Assembly (NCBI RefSeq): GCF_000211815.1
Contig: NZ_GL890945.1
Coordinates: forward strand, 88,256-152,255
Length of the DNA stretch: 64,000 nucleotides
Origin: Moorena producens 3L
Lineage (GTDB): Bacteria; Cyanobacteriota; Cyanobacteriia; Cyanobacteriales; Coleofasciculaceae
Direction: 5' to 3'
Positions 42,685 through 51,179 of the stretch are shown here, piece after piece. The position numbers were made by a program, and so were the translations under genes. Under the pieces are notes generated by a model that had not been told where the DNA came from, did no database searches, and worked only from the letters and a program-made list of their open reading frames with translations. Numbering within the stretch: the first letter of the stretch is position 1; each line of letters starts with the position of its first letter.

Positions 42685-43875
42685 TCAGCCATAGGCCAAG
42701 CCTGATGGCTGACGGCTGACGGCTGAATGCTTACTATCAAATTGCCGTATTGATAGCACATATTCCCCTTGATTTGCACTATAATTTGTTGAAACATCAA
42801 ACACTAAACCATCTGTCTCAGCCTTGATATCAATTACATTCGGTAGATTTCCTTCTTTATTAAAGCTCAGTAGCTGATAAAGTCTATCTCCTACTTTGAC
42901 AACACTCCCTAACTCAACTCTCGATTGAATCATTCCTCCAGCCGGAGCATAGTATCTCTCGATGTTATCTTTAGATGCTAATTTCATTTGGTAGGAGTCT
43001 GGATCAGTTATCGGAAAATCCGGCAACTGTAACATTCCTTTTTTCGACAAATAGTTTTTGATACCGTATACTCCCCTTTTCACCGACTCTGGATTCATTT
43101 GCATCCCAGAACCCAATTCTAGGGTCCATGATTCAATATCAAACTGAAGGGTTCTGCCTAACTTAGCCAAGGCTTTCTCTAACCCTTGCCAAGGCTTAAT
43201 AAATGCTTCATCGAAAGCATCCCCATCATACTCATCCTCATGCATCACAATTCCATAATCGAGAAGAAAGTCTTTGGCGCTTTTTTCCCGAGAGTAGAAG
43301 CCATACAAGAAATCAAGTCCTTGATTAGTAGAACTATGGATATCAATCACATAGTTAGCATCTACACATAAAGATTGCAGTTGATAGCGGTAAAGGTGAC
43401 GAAACGGTAATCCCCTAGGGGAGTAGCAATCCTCTAAGTGTTGTTTCAAGCTAGACTGGATCCGTGCTAAATAGTTATTTCTGATTTCATCAGGGTTCAA
43501 ATTAAGTTGAGATTGGGCGAAATCCTCTAAATCATCACACTCTTTTTCATAGTCCCAAAAGATCCGATTCCAGTCTTGACCATCGTAAGGATTGAATCCT
43601 CCTGTGGCAAAGAAATGACTACGCTGATTAGTGCTAGCTGGATTACAAACAGGAACCAGCCAGATTTCCCCAGTCAGCTGAGTGTCATCCAGAGTGCTCA
43701 AAAAGTCAATCAACTGGTGAATGACCGCATTACCAACAATTTCACAACCATGGAGATTGCCTTGTAAATATGCCTTCTTTCCTGGTTGGGAGCCAACGAA
43801 TTTATAGACTTGGAGCGAAATGCGATCGCCTGAGGTTAGTTGCTGAATTGGAATAGTAGAAATAGTTGGATTCAT
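42685..43875 (-). CDS. Succinylglutamate desuccinylase/aspartoacylase family protein
   Basis: 396 residues. M14-like zinc carboxypeptidase fold: YLQGNLHGCEIVGNAVIHQL supplies H-x2-E, VPVCNPASTNQRSHF is the NP-x(n)-R substrate segment, YVIDIHSSTNQGLDFLYGF gives the third zinc His, and FDIESWTLELGSGM the catalytic Glu. The C-terminal domain (GGMIQSRVELGSVVKVGDRL, YQLLSF) is a biotinyl-lipoyl-like beta sandwich usual for the AstE/AspA group. It hydrolyses an amide of an acylated amino acid; substrate unknown. The last residues (SAVSRQPSGLAYG) are encoded by GTCAGC-type repeats, replacing the native end. Confidence 0.88.
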   Translation of the reverse strand: MNPTISTIPIQQLTSGDRISLQVYKFVGSQPGKKAYLQGNLHGCEIVGNAVIHQLIDFLSTLDDTQLTGEIWLVPVCNPASTNQRSHFFATGGFNPYDGQDWNRIFWDYEKECDDLEDFAQSQLNLNPDEIRNNYLARIQSSLKQHLEDCYSPRGLPFRHLYRYQLQSLCVDANYVIDIHSSTNQGLDFLYGFYSREKSAKDFLLDYGIVMHEDEYDGDAFDEAFIKPWQGLEKALAKLGRTLQFDIESWTLELGSGMQMNPESVKRGVYGIKNYLSKKGMLQLPDFPITDPDSYQMKLASKDNIERYYAPAGGMIQSRVELGSVVKVGDRLYQLLSFNKEGNLPNVIDIKAETDGLVFDVSTNYSANQGEYVLSIRQFDSKHSAVSRQPSGLAYG

Positions 43876-43917
43876 CTAGCAGTTTTAAATTGGGTTAGGT
43901 AAAACGTCCTAGTTTTT

Positions 43918-43972
43918 AGGGAGTAGGGAGTAGGGAGTAGGGAGTAGGGAGTAGGGAATAGGGAATAGGGGG
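43918..43972. repeat. GGGAGTA heptamer array
   Basis: About six GGGAGTA/GGGAATA tandem heptamers upstream of the desuccinylase-like gene. The complementary TACTCCC form is found at 10749-10783 and 61250-61283. Confidence 0.85.
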
Positions 43973-44140
43973 AATAAAATTGACTTTACCTCATAAGTAT
44001 GATCAATACGTATGATCAACGGTATAGTTGAGCTTAACCCCTATGGTTTTAATGGGGTTAAAGATTTTGTACCATACCCTGGTATCCATCTAGTCAATCG
44101 GTAGGTGTTACCATTGAGGCAAAAGTTAGGAGGAGGCACG

Positions 44141-44386
44141 ATGAGCGTTACGATTCCCAACGATATCTTCCAATCCACAGGCATGACAGAAGCCGAGCTA
44201 GAGCTGGAGATAGCCGTGATGCTGTATCAAAAGGAAAAACTTACCCTCGGCAATGCTAGTCGTCTTGCTGGCATGAATCAAATTAATTTTCAACAACTCC
44301 TTGCCAGTCGCAATATTTGTCTGCATTATGATGTAGAGGATTTTCGAGAAGACCTGCATACTCTCGAAGAATTAAAGAGCCTGTGA
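44141..44386 (+). CDS. UPF0175 family antitoxin-like protein
   Basis: 81 residues from ATG 44141, preceded by AGGAGGAGG at a normal distance; this decides against an earlier in-frame start. The sequence VTIPNDIFQSTGMTEAELEL, AVMLYQKEKLTLGNASRLAG and NICLHYDVEDFREDLHTLEE is a textbook UPF0175 protein, with the helix-turn-helix LTLGNASRLAGMNQINFQQL. In cyanobacteria these are found next to DUF3368 PIN proteins, as here, and are thought to be antitoxins. The stop overlaps the next start (GTGA). Confidence 0.92.
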   Translation: MSVTIPNDIFQSTGMTEAELELEIAVMLYQKEKLTLGNASRLAGMNQINFQQLLASRNICLHYDVEDFREDLHTLEELKSL

Positions 44387-44838
44387 AGATTGTCAGCAAT
44401 ACCTCTCCCATTACCAGTCTGGCTGCTGTAAGACAGTTAGAACTTCTGCAACAACTGTACCGGCATATAGTAATCCCGCAAGCTGTAACCTTGGAATTGA
44501 CTGGTGCAGGCCCAGCAGTACCAGGAGCTAAAGAAGTCCAGACATTCGGGTGGATAGAAACGCGGCAGGTAAGAAACCAAGCTTTGGTACAGGCACTGCG
44601 GCAAAAAGTGGATCCTGGTGAAGCCGAAGCGATTGCGCTAGCGATAGAATTACATGCAGATCGCCTAATAATAGATGAACGTAGAGGTAGAAAAATAGCA
44701 GCCAGTATGGGCCTCAAGTATATTGGCATTCTCGGTGTTCTTTTGGAAGCAAAAAATAGTAATTTTATCACCGATGTTAAGCCCATTATTGACGATCTGA
44801 TCGCGATCGCTGGTTTCCGAATCAGCCCTCGCCTCTAG
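44383..44838 (+). CDS. DUF3368 PIN-like toxin
   Basis: 151 residues from GTG 44383, overlapping UPF0175 by four bases. The N-terminus KIVSNTSPITSLAAVRQLEL corresponds to the first PIN acidic motif with Asp replaced by Asn (S-N-T-S), as is usual in this family. KVDPGEAEAIALAIELHADR and LIIDERRGRKIAASMGLKYI provide the other acidic residues. The likely activity is RNA cleavage, restrained by the UPF0175 partner. Order, overlap and sizes are typical of the module; intact. Confidence 0.92.
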   Translation: MKIVSNTSPITSLAAVRQLELLQQLYRHIVIPQAVTLELTGAGPAVPGAKEVQTFGWIETRQVRNQALVQALRQKVDPGEAEAIALAIELHADRLIIDERRGRKIAASMGLKYIGILGVLLEAKNSNFITDVKPIIDDLIAIAGFRISPRL

Positions 44839-44894
44839 GCGGATATTCTACAAGTGGCAGGAGAGTAACTGGCAACCCGAAACAGATGCGATGA

Positions 44895-45022
44895 AGCGTT
44901 CGCAAAGCGTGGCCAAAGGCCTCAGCTTCCGCGCTTATGCGATTGACCTTGGCCAAAAGGCCACGCTACGCGAACGGTCACGCTTTCGGCAAAGCCGACG
45001 CTGCGCGAACGCGAACGCTTTC
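44895..45022. repeat. GCGTTCGC/GGCCAAAAGGCC repeat cluster
   Basis: Back-to-back units: GCGTTCGCAAAGCGTGGCC, then TTGACCTTGGCCAAAAGGCC, CACGCTACGCGAACG and GGCAAAGCCGACGCTGCGCG. This is the same family that encodes the tail of DAHP synthase and part of the ABC exporter linker. In one frame it would read DLGQKATLRERSRFRQ. Confidence 0.85.
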
Positions 45023-45052
45023 CCTATGCTTGAGTTCCTGAACAGAGTTTTG

Positions 45053-45556
45053 TCAGCTTCCATATTTGGCTAGCCAATCCGAGGTCCACATAAACGGAAT
45101 TCCAGCGGCAACGGCTGCCTCAGCATCTTCGTTGCGATCGCCAACCATCAAAGCTGAAGAGCCGTTCGTTTTAAACTGCAAAATCATTCCCGGCTTTGGT
45201 TTTCGGTATTCTCCAGCGTATGCTTTACTGGTTACTTCAGAACAGTAGTGTCGCTCGCAATAATAACAGGTTGCCCCATAGTCAGGACAAAAAATAATTC
45301 CTTTGAGCTGGGGAAGTAATTTAAGAGTTTTCTGTTGCTCTTTAATACAATTTTTCAGGGTTTTATGTCGGGCTGCAACTCCAGCCTGATTGGTCACCCC
45401 AAAAATAATATAACCCTCATTTTTGAAAGATTGCAGAGCTTTATCAGCTCCTTCAATCACTTTTTGCTGGTCAGGGTGGTCGATAAATCGACCTTGACCA
45501 CTCGGCTGGCGAATGGTCCAGTCGCAATCTACAAATAGCTCAAGTTTTGAATTCAT
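45053..45556 (-). CDS. HAD-IIIA phosphatase (GmhB-like)
   Basis: 167 residues from ATG 45556-45554; an upstream ATG at 45580 is possible, but the later one overlaps a small upstream frame in ATGA form and lies nearer the family start. Motif I FVDCDWTI supplies the two Asp (10 and 12), motif II is in FGVTNQAGVA, the Cys/His cluster YYCERHYC resembles the zinc loop of GmhB, and KPKPGMILQF with MVGDRNEDAEAAVAAG are motifs III and IV. It probably removes phosphate from a sugar bisphosphate (heptose-type) or related substrate. Role here unknown. Confidence 0.88.
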   Translation of the reverse strand: MNSKLELFVDCDWTIRQPSGQGRFIDHPDQQKVIEGADKALQSFKNEGYIIFGVTNQAGVAARHKTLKNCIKEQQKTLKLLPQLKGIIFCPDYGATCYYCERHYCSEVTSKAYAGEYRKPKPGMILQFKTNGSSALMVGDRNEDAEAAVAAGIPFMWTSDWLAKYGS

Positions 45557-45684
45557 GAAGCTTGCTGGGTGGTACACCAATAACGGAATAGAGTTATTAG
45601 CCGATGATGGAAATGTAACTTATTAAGATCATAAGACGCTAGATCGTCAGTAGCCATGGATTCATCCTTGCTCACCGAATCCAT
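45553..45684 (-). CDS. Possible small ORF coupled to the HAD gene
   Basis: Minus-strand ATG at 45684-45682 gives 43 residues (MDSVSKDESMATDDLASYDL, then HRLITLFRYW) ending in TGA that overlaps the HAD ATG. The frame is open back to a TAA near 45764, with a protein-like stretch CLAWEWIDLDDTKQL, so it may start at a TTG or be the 3' remnant of a longer gene. A CATGGATTC/GAATCCATG hairpin lies in it. Not recognised. Confidence 0.3.
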   Translation of the reverse strand: MDSVSKDESMATDDLASYDLNKLHFHHRLITLFRYWCTTQQAS

Positions 45685-45764
45685 GAGCTGTTTAGTGTCA
45701 TCAAGGTCGATCCACTCCCAGGCCAAGCAAGCAGTTGGTTCTAACTTGGTGTTAATGGCATTTT

Positions 45765-46090
45765 ATTCAAGTCTTTTTCATCAAAGCTTCATCTAGTTAC
45801 TGGTTTAGTTAATGTTTTCATCAAGTTTTGCGGAATTGTGAAAATTTTACTGAAGTTATATCTATAATTGCTTTTAAAATAAAATTCAGCCATCCAATTC
45901 AACTAGTTCATTAAATCCTGAGTACTTACGTCCATGCTTACGACATTTGGCTTGGATGTTTACCTTGATGGTACTCGCTGATTAAGATGCTCCCTTATTG
46001 TCTAACTAATTGGCTGAATTCACTTGTTTTTTAGGCCATTTTGCTTGTTAATTAATGACTATAAAATTGAGAGAATCTTAAGGACAGAGT
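45765..46090. other. Intergenic region upstream of pyruvyl transferase
   Basis: 326 bp of AT-rich DNA, no gene and no repeat array seen. AAGGA at 46080-46084 is the likely ribosome-binding site of the next gene. Confidence 0.5.
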
Positions 46091-47149
46091 GTGAATATTT
46101 TCCTGATTGGTTATTACGGCTATGGTAATATTGGCGACGATTTATTTGTGAAGCAGTTAACTGATTATTTTGCTAGAAAAAAAAATGTCAAAAAAATATT
46201 TATCTGTTGCCAAACTAATTATTACCAAGGTTTGAGTCACAAAGTTGTGTTCTTTAGGAATGCACAACTATCAAAACTAAAAAGAACTTTATTACTCTTT
46301 AAAAGTGACTGCATAGCCTGGGGTGGGGGAACCTTAAACCTACAAGACAGGCCAAGGAATTTATCAAGGATGCAAGCCTTGTCAAAATTAATGGGTAAGC
46401 GTTTCTGCTTCCTCGGTGTTGGATTAGAAAGCGTGAAATCTGAGAAGAAAAAAAAGATAGCTGATATCTTTGAAAAAGCCGATCTGCTATACCTTAGAGA
46501 TAACCATTCCTATGAAATGGCATTGCAACAGCTTCAACTTGCTAAATCACCTGACTTAGGAGGTGATTTGGCTTTCTTAGATTTGACTATTTATGAAAAG
46601 TTTGTCAAACCAGCCCAGCAAGCTAGTGATATTTCCAACATATCCTTCTCTGGAAAATTTTGGTGGGGTGAAGGCAGGGCTGAGTTTTATGCCAAACAGT
46701 TAATGCCACTCATTGAGAAGTATAATTGTATGATTCATTTGCTACCAGGACATTTAGGAAATGAAAGAAATGATAATCGCTTCCACGAACGACTGAAGAA
46801 ATATTTACCCGCTTCTAATTGCCAAATCAACTCATGGAAAAATCCGGAAGAGTTTCTAGCAATCCTGAGGCATATGGATTTTCACATAGGTAATCGCCTG
46901 CACTCAATTATACTAGCCGATCTTCTTGGCATTGCCAATATTGGAATTGTTAATTCCGAATCAAAAATTAAGCATTACATTGATAAGTCAGAAATGCTAC
47001 CGACAGCAAGAGTGGTAAATTTTATGGAGCCCTTGTCTCTAGAGCGGATAGAAACCATTTTCAAAAATTACAAAAGACCAGAAGAGTTTATCTGCCAAGA
47101 ATCAAAAACTGCGAAAGAATGTCTTGATAAAGTTTTTGCCAATAGATAG
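46091..47149 (+). CDS. Polysaccharide pyruvyl transferase family protein (CsaB/WcaK-like)
   Basis: 352 residues starting at GTG 46091 behind AAGGACAG. The glycine-rich N-terminus FLIGYYGYGNIGDDLF is the family hallmark, followed by CIAWGGGTLNLQDRPRNLSR and KRFCFLGVGLES. A second diagnostic region is FHIGNRLHSIILADLLGI (the R-x-H-S motif). The family adds pyruvate ketals to sugars of cell-surface polymers using PEP, or acts on related glycans. It is followed by a PP-loop-like gene 33 bp away, and both look like a small surface-modification operon apart from the main polysaccharide run. Confidence 0.88.
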   Translation: MNIFLIGYYGYGNIGDDLFVKQLTDYFARKKNVKKIFICCQTNYYQGLSHKVVFFRNAQLSKLKRTLLLFKSDCIAWGGGTLNLQDRPRNLSRMQALSKLMGKRFCFLGVGLESVKSEKKKKIADIFEKADLLYLRDNHSYEMALQQLQLAKSPDLGGDLAFLDLTIYEKFVKPAQQASDISNISFSGKFWWGEGRAEFYAKQLMPLIEKYNCMIHLLPGHLGNERNDNRFHERLKKYLPASNCQINSWKNPEEFLAILRHMDFHIGNRLHSIILADLLGIANIGIVNSESKIKHYIDKSEMLPTARVVNFMEPLSLERIETIFKNYKRPEEFICQESKTAKECLDKVFANR

Positions 47150-47182
47150 TTTTCCCTTTATTCAACTACACTAATAAATCTT

Positions 47183-48432
47183 ATGAAACTACTGCATGTT
47201 GAAAAAATCATTGCTAATGACACAGTGAGACTTGTTGGTCTCGTGCAGGTTGATAGCCTTGACCAAGAAATAGAGATTTATTTTGAATATCCTCAACGAT
47301 TCGCTGATTTTGTCAGTGAAAGCGCCGATGCTTTTGTTCCTGCCTTACTTTTACCGGCAATGGAGAAAGGTGAAAATCTGGAGATAAAACCGCTGATGTC
47401 CGCGAAACTTTTCCGAAATTTACCTACCATACAAGATATCTTTCATCAGTGGTATCCATCCCAGCTTAAAAAAGTTTTAGTTACCGCAGAATCCCCAACA
47501 AACTATGATCAAAAATCCCTTAGCAAAGTTGGGGCATTTTTCTCCTTGGGAGTGGATTCGTTTTATACCTTTATTAAACATACGAAGACCCGTAGCGACC
47601 TTGCACTTCCCCTTTCTCATTTAATTTACATGAAAGGCATTGAGCGACCTTTACGCATTTATAAACATGGTCAAGAAAAAAAGGTAATCTCAAGGATTAT
47701 GGAAGTTGCCCATGCAGCCAGTATAGATTGTATTGTCGGTGAAACAAATATCCGCAATCATTTTAACTTACAATGGGGACCTTATTATCATGGGGCTGGC
47801 TTGGCTTCAGTGTCACTTTCTCTTTCAGCAGGTTTAGAATCTGTTTTAATTCCTTCAACAGATTCTTATAAAGATGTTTTTCCTTGGGGAACTAGCCCAT
47901 TACTCGACCACCTATGGTCAACGGAAAAAACTAATATAGTTCATGACGGCTCAGAGACCCAAAGGGTTGAAAAAATTGCTAAATTTTTAGCCAAAGACCC
48001 TTTCGCTATGAAATATTTGAGGGTATGTACTAATAATGAAGGTGGTGAAACCAACTGTGGAACCTGCCCTAAATGCGTGAGAAGCTGCCTTTACTGATTT
48101 CTGGAAATTTAGAAAAAGCTATAACTTTTCCAGATAAATTACCCAGTAATTGGAACAGAATATTGCAAATTCAAGATACTCATGATCTAAGTCATGCTGT
48201 AGCAATTTTGAAGCTGGCGAAAGACGTTAATGCCGAACCAAAAATAGTAAACGCTCTTGATAGCAAAATAGAAAATGGTAAAGCCTATTTATTTTGCCAA
48301 GGCAAAACTATTGCTGGAGTAGTAGCTTCAATACTTCACGTTTATTTTATTAAGAAGCCATTTGATTTGGTCAAACAACCAATCAAAGACATTCTAAATA
48401 GCCTAAATTTATATAGCGCAAACCAGGGCTGA
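47183..48432 (+). pseudogene. QueC-like PP-loop protein, frameshifted near its zinc motif
   Basis: The first frame (47183-48097, 304 aa) has the PP-loop-like GAFFSLGVDSFYTF (SGGVDS relative) at about residue 115 and a terminal zinc motif NCGTCPKCVR, then loses frame (SCLY and stop). A second frame (48073-48432) takes up with KLPLLISGNLEKAITFPDK and reads naturally as the C-terminal domain. The shift is minus one around 48080-48084, consistent with a single deleted base; AGA ACG CTG-type sequence would have bridged it. QueC-like ATP-using enzymes activate carboxylates; the neighbouring pyruvyl transferase suggests a glycan-linked role. Treat as a broken gene unless a sequencing error or programmed shift is shown. 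Confidence 0.7.
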
Positions 48433-48449
48433 ATGACACCCTGGTTAAC

Positions 48450-49225
48450 CAGGGCTGTTTCAAAGTCGGACTCAAATGTGCTTGGTGGGGAGGTAACTTC
48501 TCAATAACCGCTGTGGGTTCAAACAGATGGGTATTGAGCTTGCCCCCCTTGTCAAGAGTGCATAAATCTGGTTCAAAAAAGATATGATTGAAAACCCCGT
48601 GCAAGTGAAAGATGACCAACTCAGCGACCTTCATGAGGTCGAGAAGCTGCGTGTGCTTGTCGGGCAACAGGCTGAAATGATCGCAGCTCTGGACAATAAA
48701 AATAAAGAGTTGACCAAGCGCATCGGTGAATTGGAGGAAGAGTTACGAGGGAAAAAAAAGCTGAATAAAAAGCCCCAACTAAGTGCGAGTAAGCGTGGGC
48801 GTAGGCAAGCAGCAGGAGCAACAGCACGGAGATCGAAAACGTCCGCGCCTCAGCTAAAGGTCGTAAGAAAGCTCGCTTCGTGGTGGACACCGAATGGAAA
48901 ATAGAACCGTATTTAGTGCCAGACGGGGCAAGATTTAATGGATACCGAGAATATGATGTTCAAGAGCAATGCCATGAACGCAACAACATCCGCTTCTATT
49001 TAGCCGAATATGTGTTGCCCGATAGTGGGGTGATCAGCGCTCAATTACCACCACAGTAACGCAAGACAGGGCATTATGGGCCAGAACTGGTGGGATATAT
49101 CTTGCACGAGTAATATCACAATCGAGTCACGCAACCGCTGATTCATGAGCAGCTATTGGAATGGGGCATCGAGATATCAGTAGGTCTTATCAATTTTAAC
49201 CACGGATACTTCAGTTAGTCTAGGG
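48450..49225 (+). mobile_element. Decayed insertion sequence (IS66-like transposase remnant)
   Basis: An intact N-terminal piece (48584-48904) has a coiled coil KLRVLVGQQAEMIAALDNKN followed by a basic linker. After a frameshift, the other frames read KARFVVDTEWKIEPYLVPDG, RFNGYREYDVQEQ, NIRFYLAEYVLPDSGVISAQ, RKTGHYGPELVGYILHE and LIHEQLLEWGIEISVG, with in-frame stops, the usual order of a cyanobacterial IS66-like transposase. The DDE core is missing. CAGGGCTGTTTCA at 48450-48462 looks like the left terminal repeat, shared with the MITE at 55691. No right end found. Confidence 0.75.
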
Positions 49226-49254
49226 TTCGCGAGCCGCATATGCTGGTGCTCGAA

Positions 49255-49330
49255 GCGTACGCACAGTTTGGGGTTAGCGTACGCACAGTTTGGGGTTAGC
49301 GTACGCACAGTTTGGGGTTAGCGTACGCAC
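49255..49330. repeat. 22-bp tandem repeat, 3.5 copies
   Basis: Three perfect copies of GCGTACGCACAGTTTGGGGT plus TA, and a 10-bp partial fourth. The GCGTACGC palindrome opens each unit. It lies directly after the IS remnant. Confidence 0.9.
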
Positions 49331-49409
49331 TGAATAATTTACCTAGTAAAGGATACAGCAATTTCTGGAAAGTACTTGACAAATTACTCTTTTGCTTAAC
49401 TTGTCACCA

Positions 49410-49457
49410 ATGCCCATTACCCATTACCCATTACCCATTACCCATTACCCATTACCC
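49410..49457. repeat. CCCATTA heptamer array
   Basis: Six to seven tandem CCCATTA units. The complementary family TAATGGG appears at 57125-57145. Confidence 0.85.
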
Positions 49458-49496
49458 AGATTTAGTACAAATGTTCGGCAAAAGTGACATGCTCCC

Positions 49497-49676
49497 GATA
49501 TGAGGTTTGATATGAGGTTTATGAGGTTTGATATGAGGTTTATGAGGTTTGATATGAGGTTTATGAGGTTTGATATGAGGTTTATGAGGTTTGATATGAG
49601 GTTTATGAGGTTTATGAGGTTTGATATGAGGTTTGATATGAGGTTTCATATGAGGTTTCATATGAGGTTTTATATG
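49497..49676. repeat. GATATGAGGTTT/ATGAGGTTT array
   Basis: About 17 units of 12 bp (GATATGAGGTTT) or 9 bp (ATGAGGTTT) in alternating order. All unit lengths are multiples of three, so it is open in several frames on both strands (for example MRFDMRF repeated), but nothing else suggests a gene. It begins right after a lone TGACATGCTCCC element end (49485-49496). Confidence 0.85.
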
Positions 49677-50070
49677 AGTTTTATAAGTTTACAAACACTT
49701 GTGATTAGAGTTAATCTTTATATTAAAGGAAGTAAAATTTCCTTTATTGAAGACAATTACGAGTTGTAAAACAAAAAGACCATTGTAGGAGATCACCTAA
49801 GATAGTTATGGGTAAGACATCTTGTCAATAAAACTGGCGTAGTTCTTAATAAAATAGACTTAGTATGCTTATTGATAATGCACTTTGTAAATATAGTATT
49901 TGCATATTAACAAAACACTATATTTACAAAATAAAAAGATGTTAAAAATAAAAAAAATGCGTTTTACCTACTAAAATATTATTTTTTTTATTGGCAACCC
50001 GTAACTTAGGTTACATAAAATATAAGCATCTCGATTATAATCTTGTAATGTTACAAAACGAGGTTTCATT
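49677..50070. other. AT-rich region upstream of the oxidase cassette
   Basis: Very AT-rich, no gene; includes ACTATATTTACAAA in inverted copies near 49884-49930 (a TTTGTAAATATAGT/ACTATATTTACAAA palindrome). It should carry the cassette's promoter; GAGG at 50060-50063 is the ribosome-binding site. Confidence 0.5.
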
Positions 50071-51144
50071 ATGCGTAAACCCCCTAGTTATGATAGTGTG
50101 AAGACTGCACCGACGTGCAATTGCGAAGAAAATCCAATCGAATGTCTCAAAATGATGTTTGTTGACATGGTGCAAATGGGACGGATTGAAGAGGGCCAAT
50201 GTCCCGCCCGTCGCCCTGTTTTTCTGCGCTTGCATGGCGTTGCTCACGGAAGCTTAGAAGTTGTTTCTGACTTACCCGAAAACTTGCAGGTTGGTCTATT
50301 TAACAACCCCGGAAAAAGCTATCCAGTTTGGGTTCGTTATGCCAGCGATATACCCGATGGCGTACCCGACCTGAAAAGTACAGTGGGGATCGGGATTAAA
50401 GTTTTTGACGTTGAGGGAGAAAAAATACTTACTCCCGACGAACATGCTCCTACCATGGACTTGCTGTTGCAAAACATAGATATCTTTTTTGTAGATAATG
50501 CTAAAGATATGTGTGAATTTACACAAGCTAGTTTTAGTGGTGAAAGCGAACAATGGTTGAAAGAGCACCCCGAAACAGCAGAAATTCTTGAAGAAATGGC
50601 AAAGGAAGTGCCTTCTGTCCTCGAAACCAATTTGTGGAGCGCGATGCCCTTTCATTTTGGAGAGAATGATTTTTGCAAGTACAAATTAGTGCCAGAGGTC
50701 GTTCCAACTGGGCCCGATCCCGATTACGGCGACTCCAATTATTTACATGCGGATCTAGTGCAGCGACTTCAGAATGGGGAAGCAAAGCTGAAGTTTTTCG
50801 TTCAGTTGCGCACTAACCCTGGAACAATGCCCATTGATCGCGCAACCGTTCGCTGGGAGGAATCACAATCGTCCCCCATTCACGTTGCTACACTGGTTCT
50901 TCCCCAGCAAGATATCACCGCCCGAGGACAAGCAGAATATGGTGAAACACTATCCTTTCACCCGTGGCGCACCCTGAAAGCACACGAACCTGTTGGTTCT
51001 ATTGCAGAGGCTCGGAAGGTTGCCTATCAAGCTTCAGCAGAGCTTCGACGCAATGTCAATGGCGAACCGATTGGAGAACCACAAGTAGTGCGCCCTGACA
51101 CCGTTTGGCCGCCAGCGTCACAAGGGTGTCAACCTAATCAGTGA
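50071..51144 (+). CDS. Catalase-like heme protein
   Basis: 357 residues, shorter than classical catalases (about 480) but like the compact catalase-related group. PVFLRLHGVAHGSLEVVSDL holds the distal His, GIGIKVFDVEGEKIL and DLLLQNIDIFFVDNAKDM the distal Asn region, and FHPWRTLKAHEPVGS with ARKVAYQASAELRRNVNG the proximal heme-ligand side. Some members are peroxidases or allene oxide synthase-like rather than catalases. Only 35 bp separate it from the LodA-like oxidase gene, which would release hydrogen peroxide; a protective or peroxide-using role is a natural inference. Confidence 0.85.
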   Translation: MRKPPSYDSVKTAPTCNCEENPIECLKMMFVDMVQMGRIEEGQCPARRPVFLRLHGVAHGSLEVVSDLPENLQVGLFNNPGKSYPVWVRYASDIPDGVPDLKSTVGIGIKVFDVEGEKILTPDEHAPTMDLLLQNIDIFFVDNAKDMCEFTQASFSGESEQWLKEHPETAEILEEMAKEVPSVLETNLWSAMPFHFGENDFCKYKLVPEVVPTGPDPDYGDSNYLHADLVQRLQNGEAKLKFFVQLRTNPGTMPIDRATVRWEESQSSPIHVATLVLPQQDITARGQAEYGETLSFHPWRTLKAHEPVGSIAEARKVAYQASAELRRNVNGEPIGEPQVVRPDTVWPPASQGCQPNQ

Positions 51145-51179
51145 AACAAACAATACTAAAACTAAAGGAGTAACTAAGT

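Noticed and set aside
49255..49330. Possible CRISPR array
   Set aside because: The 22-bp units are directly adjacent with no spacers, and no cas genes lie nearby.
49452..49769. MRFDMRF-type repeated peptide frames
   Set aside because: All repeat units are multiples of 3 bp, so open frames on both strands are automatic; no supporting features or homology.
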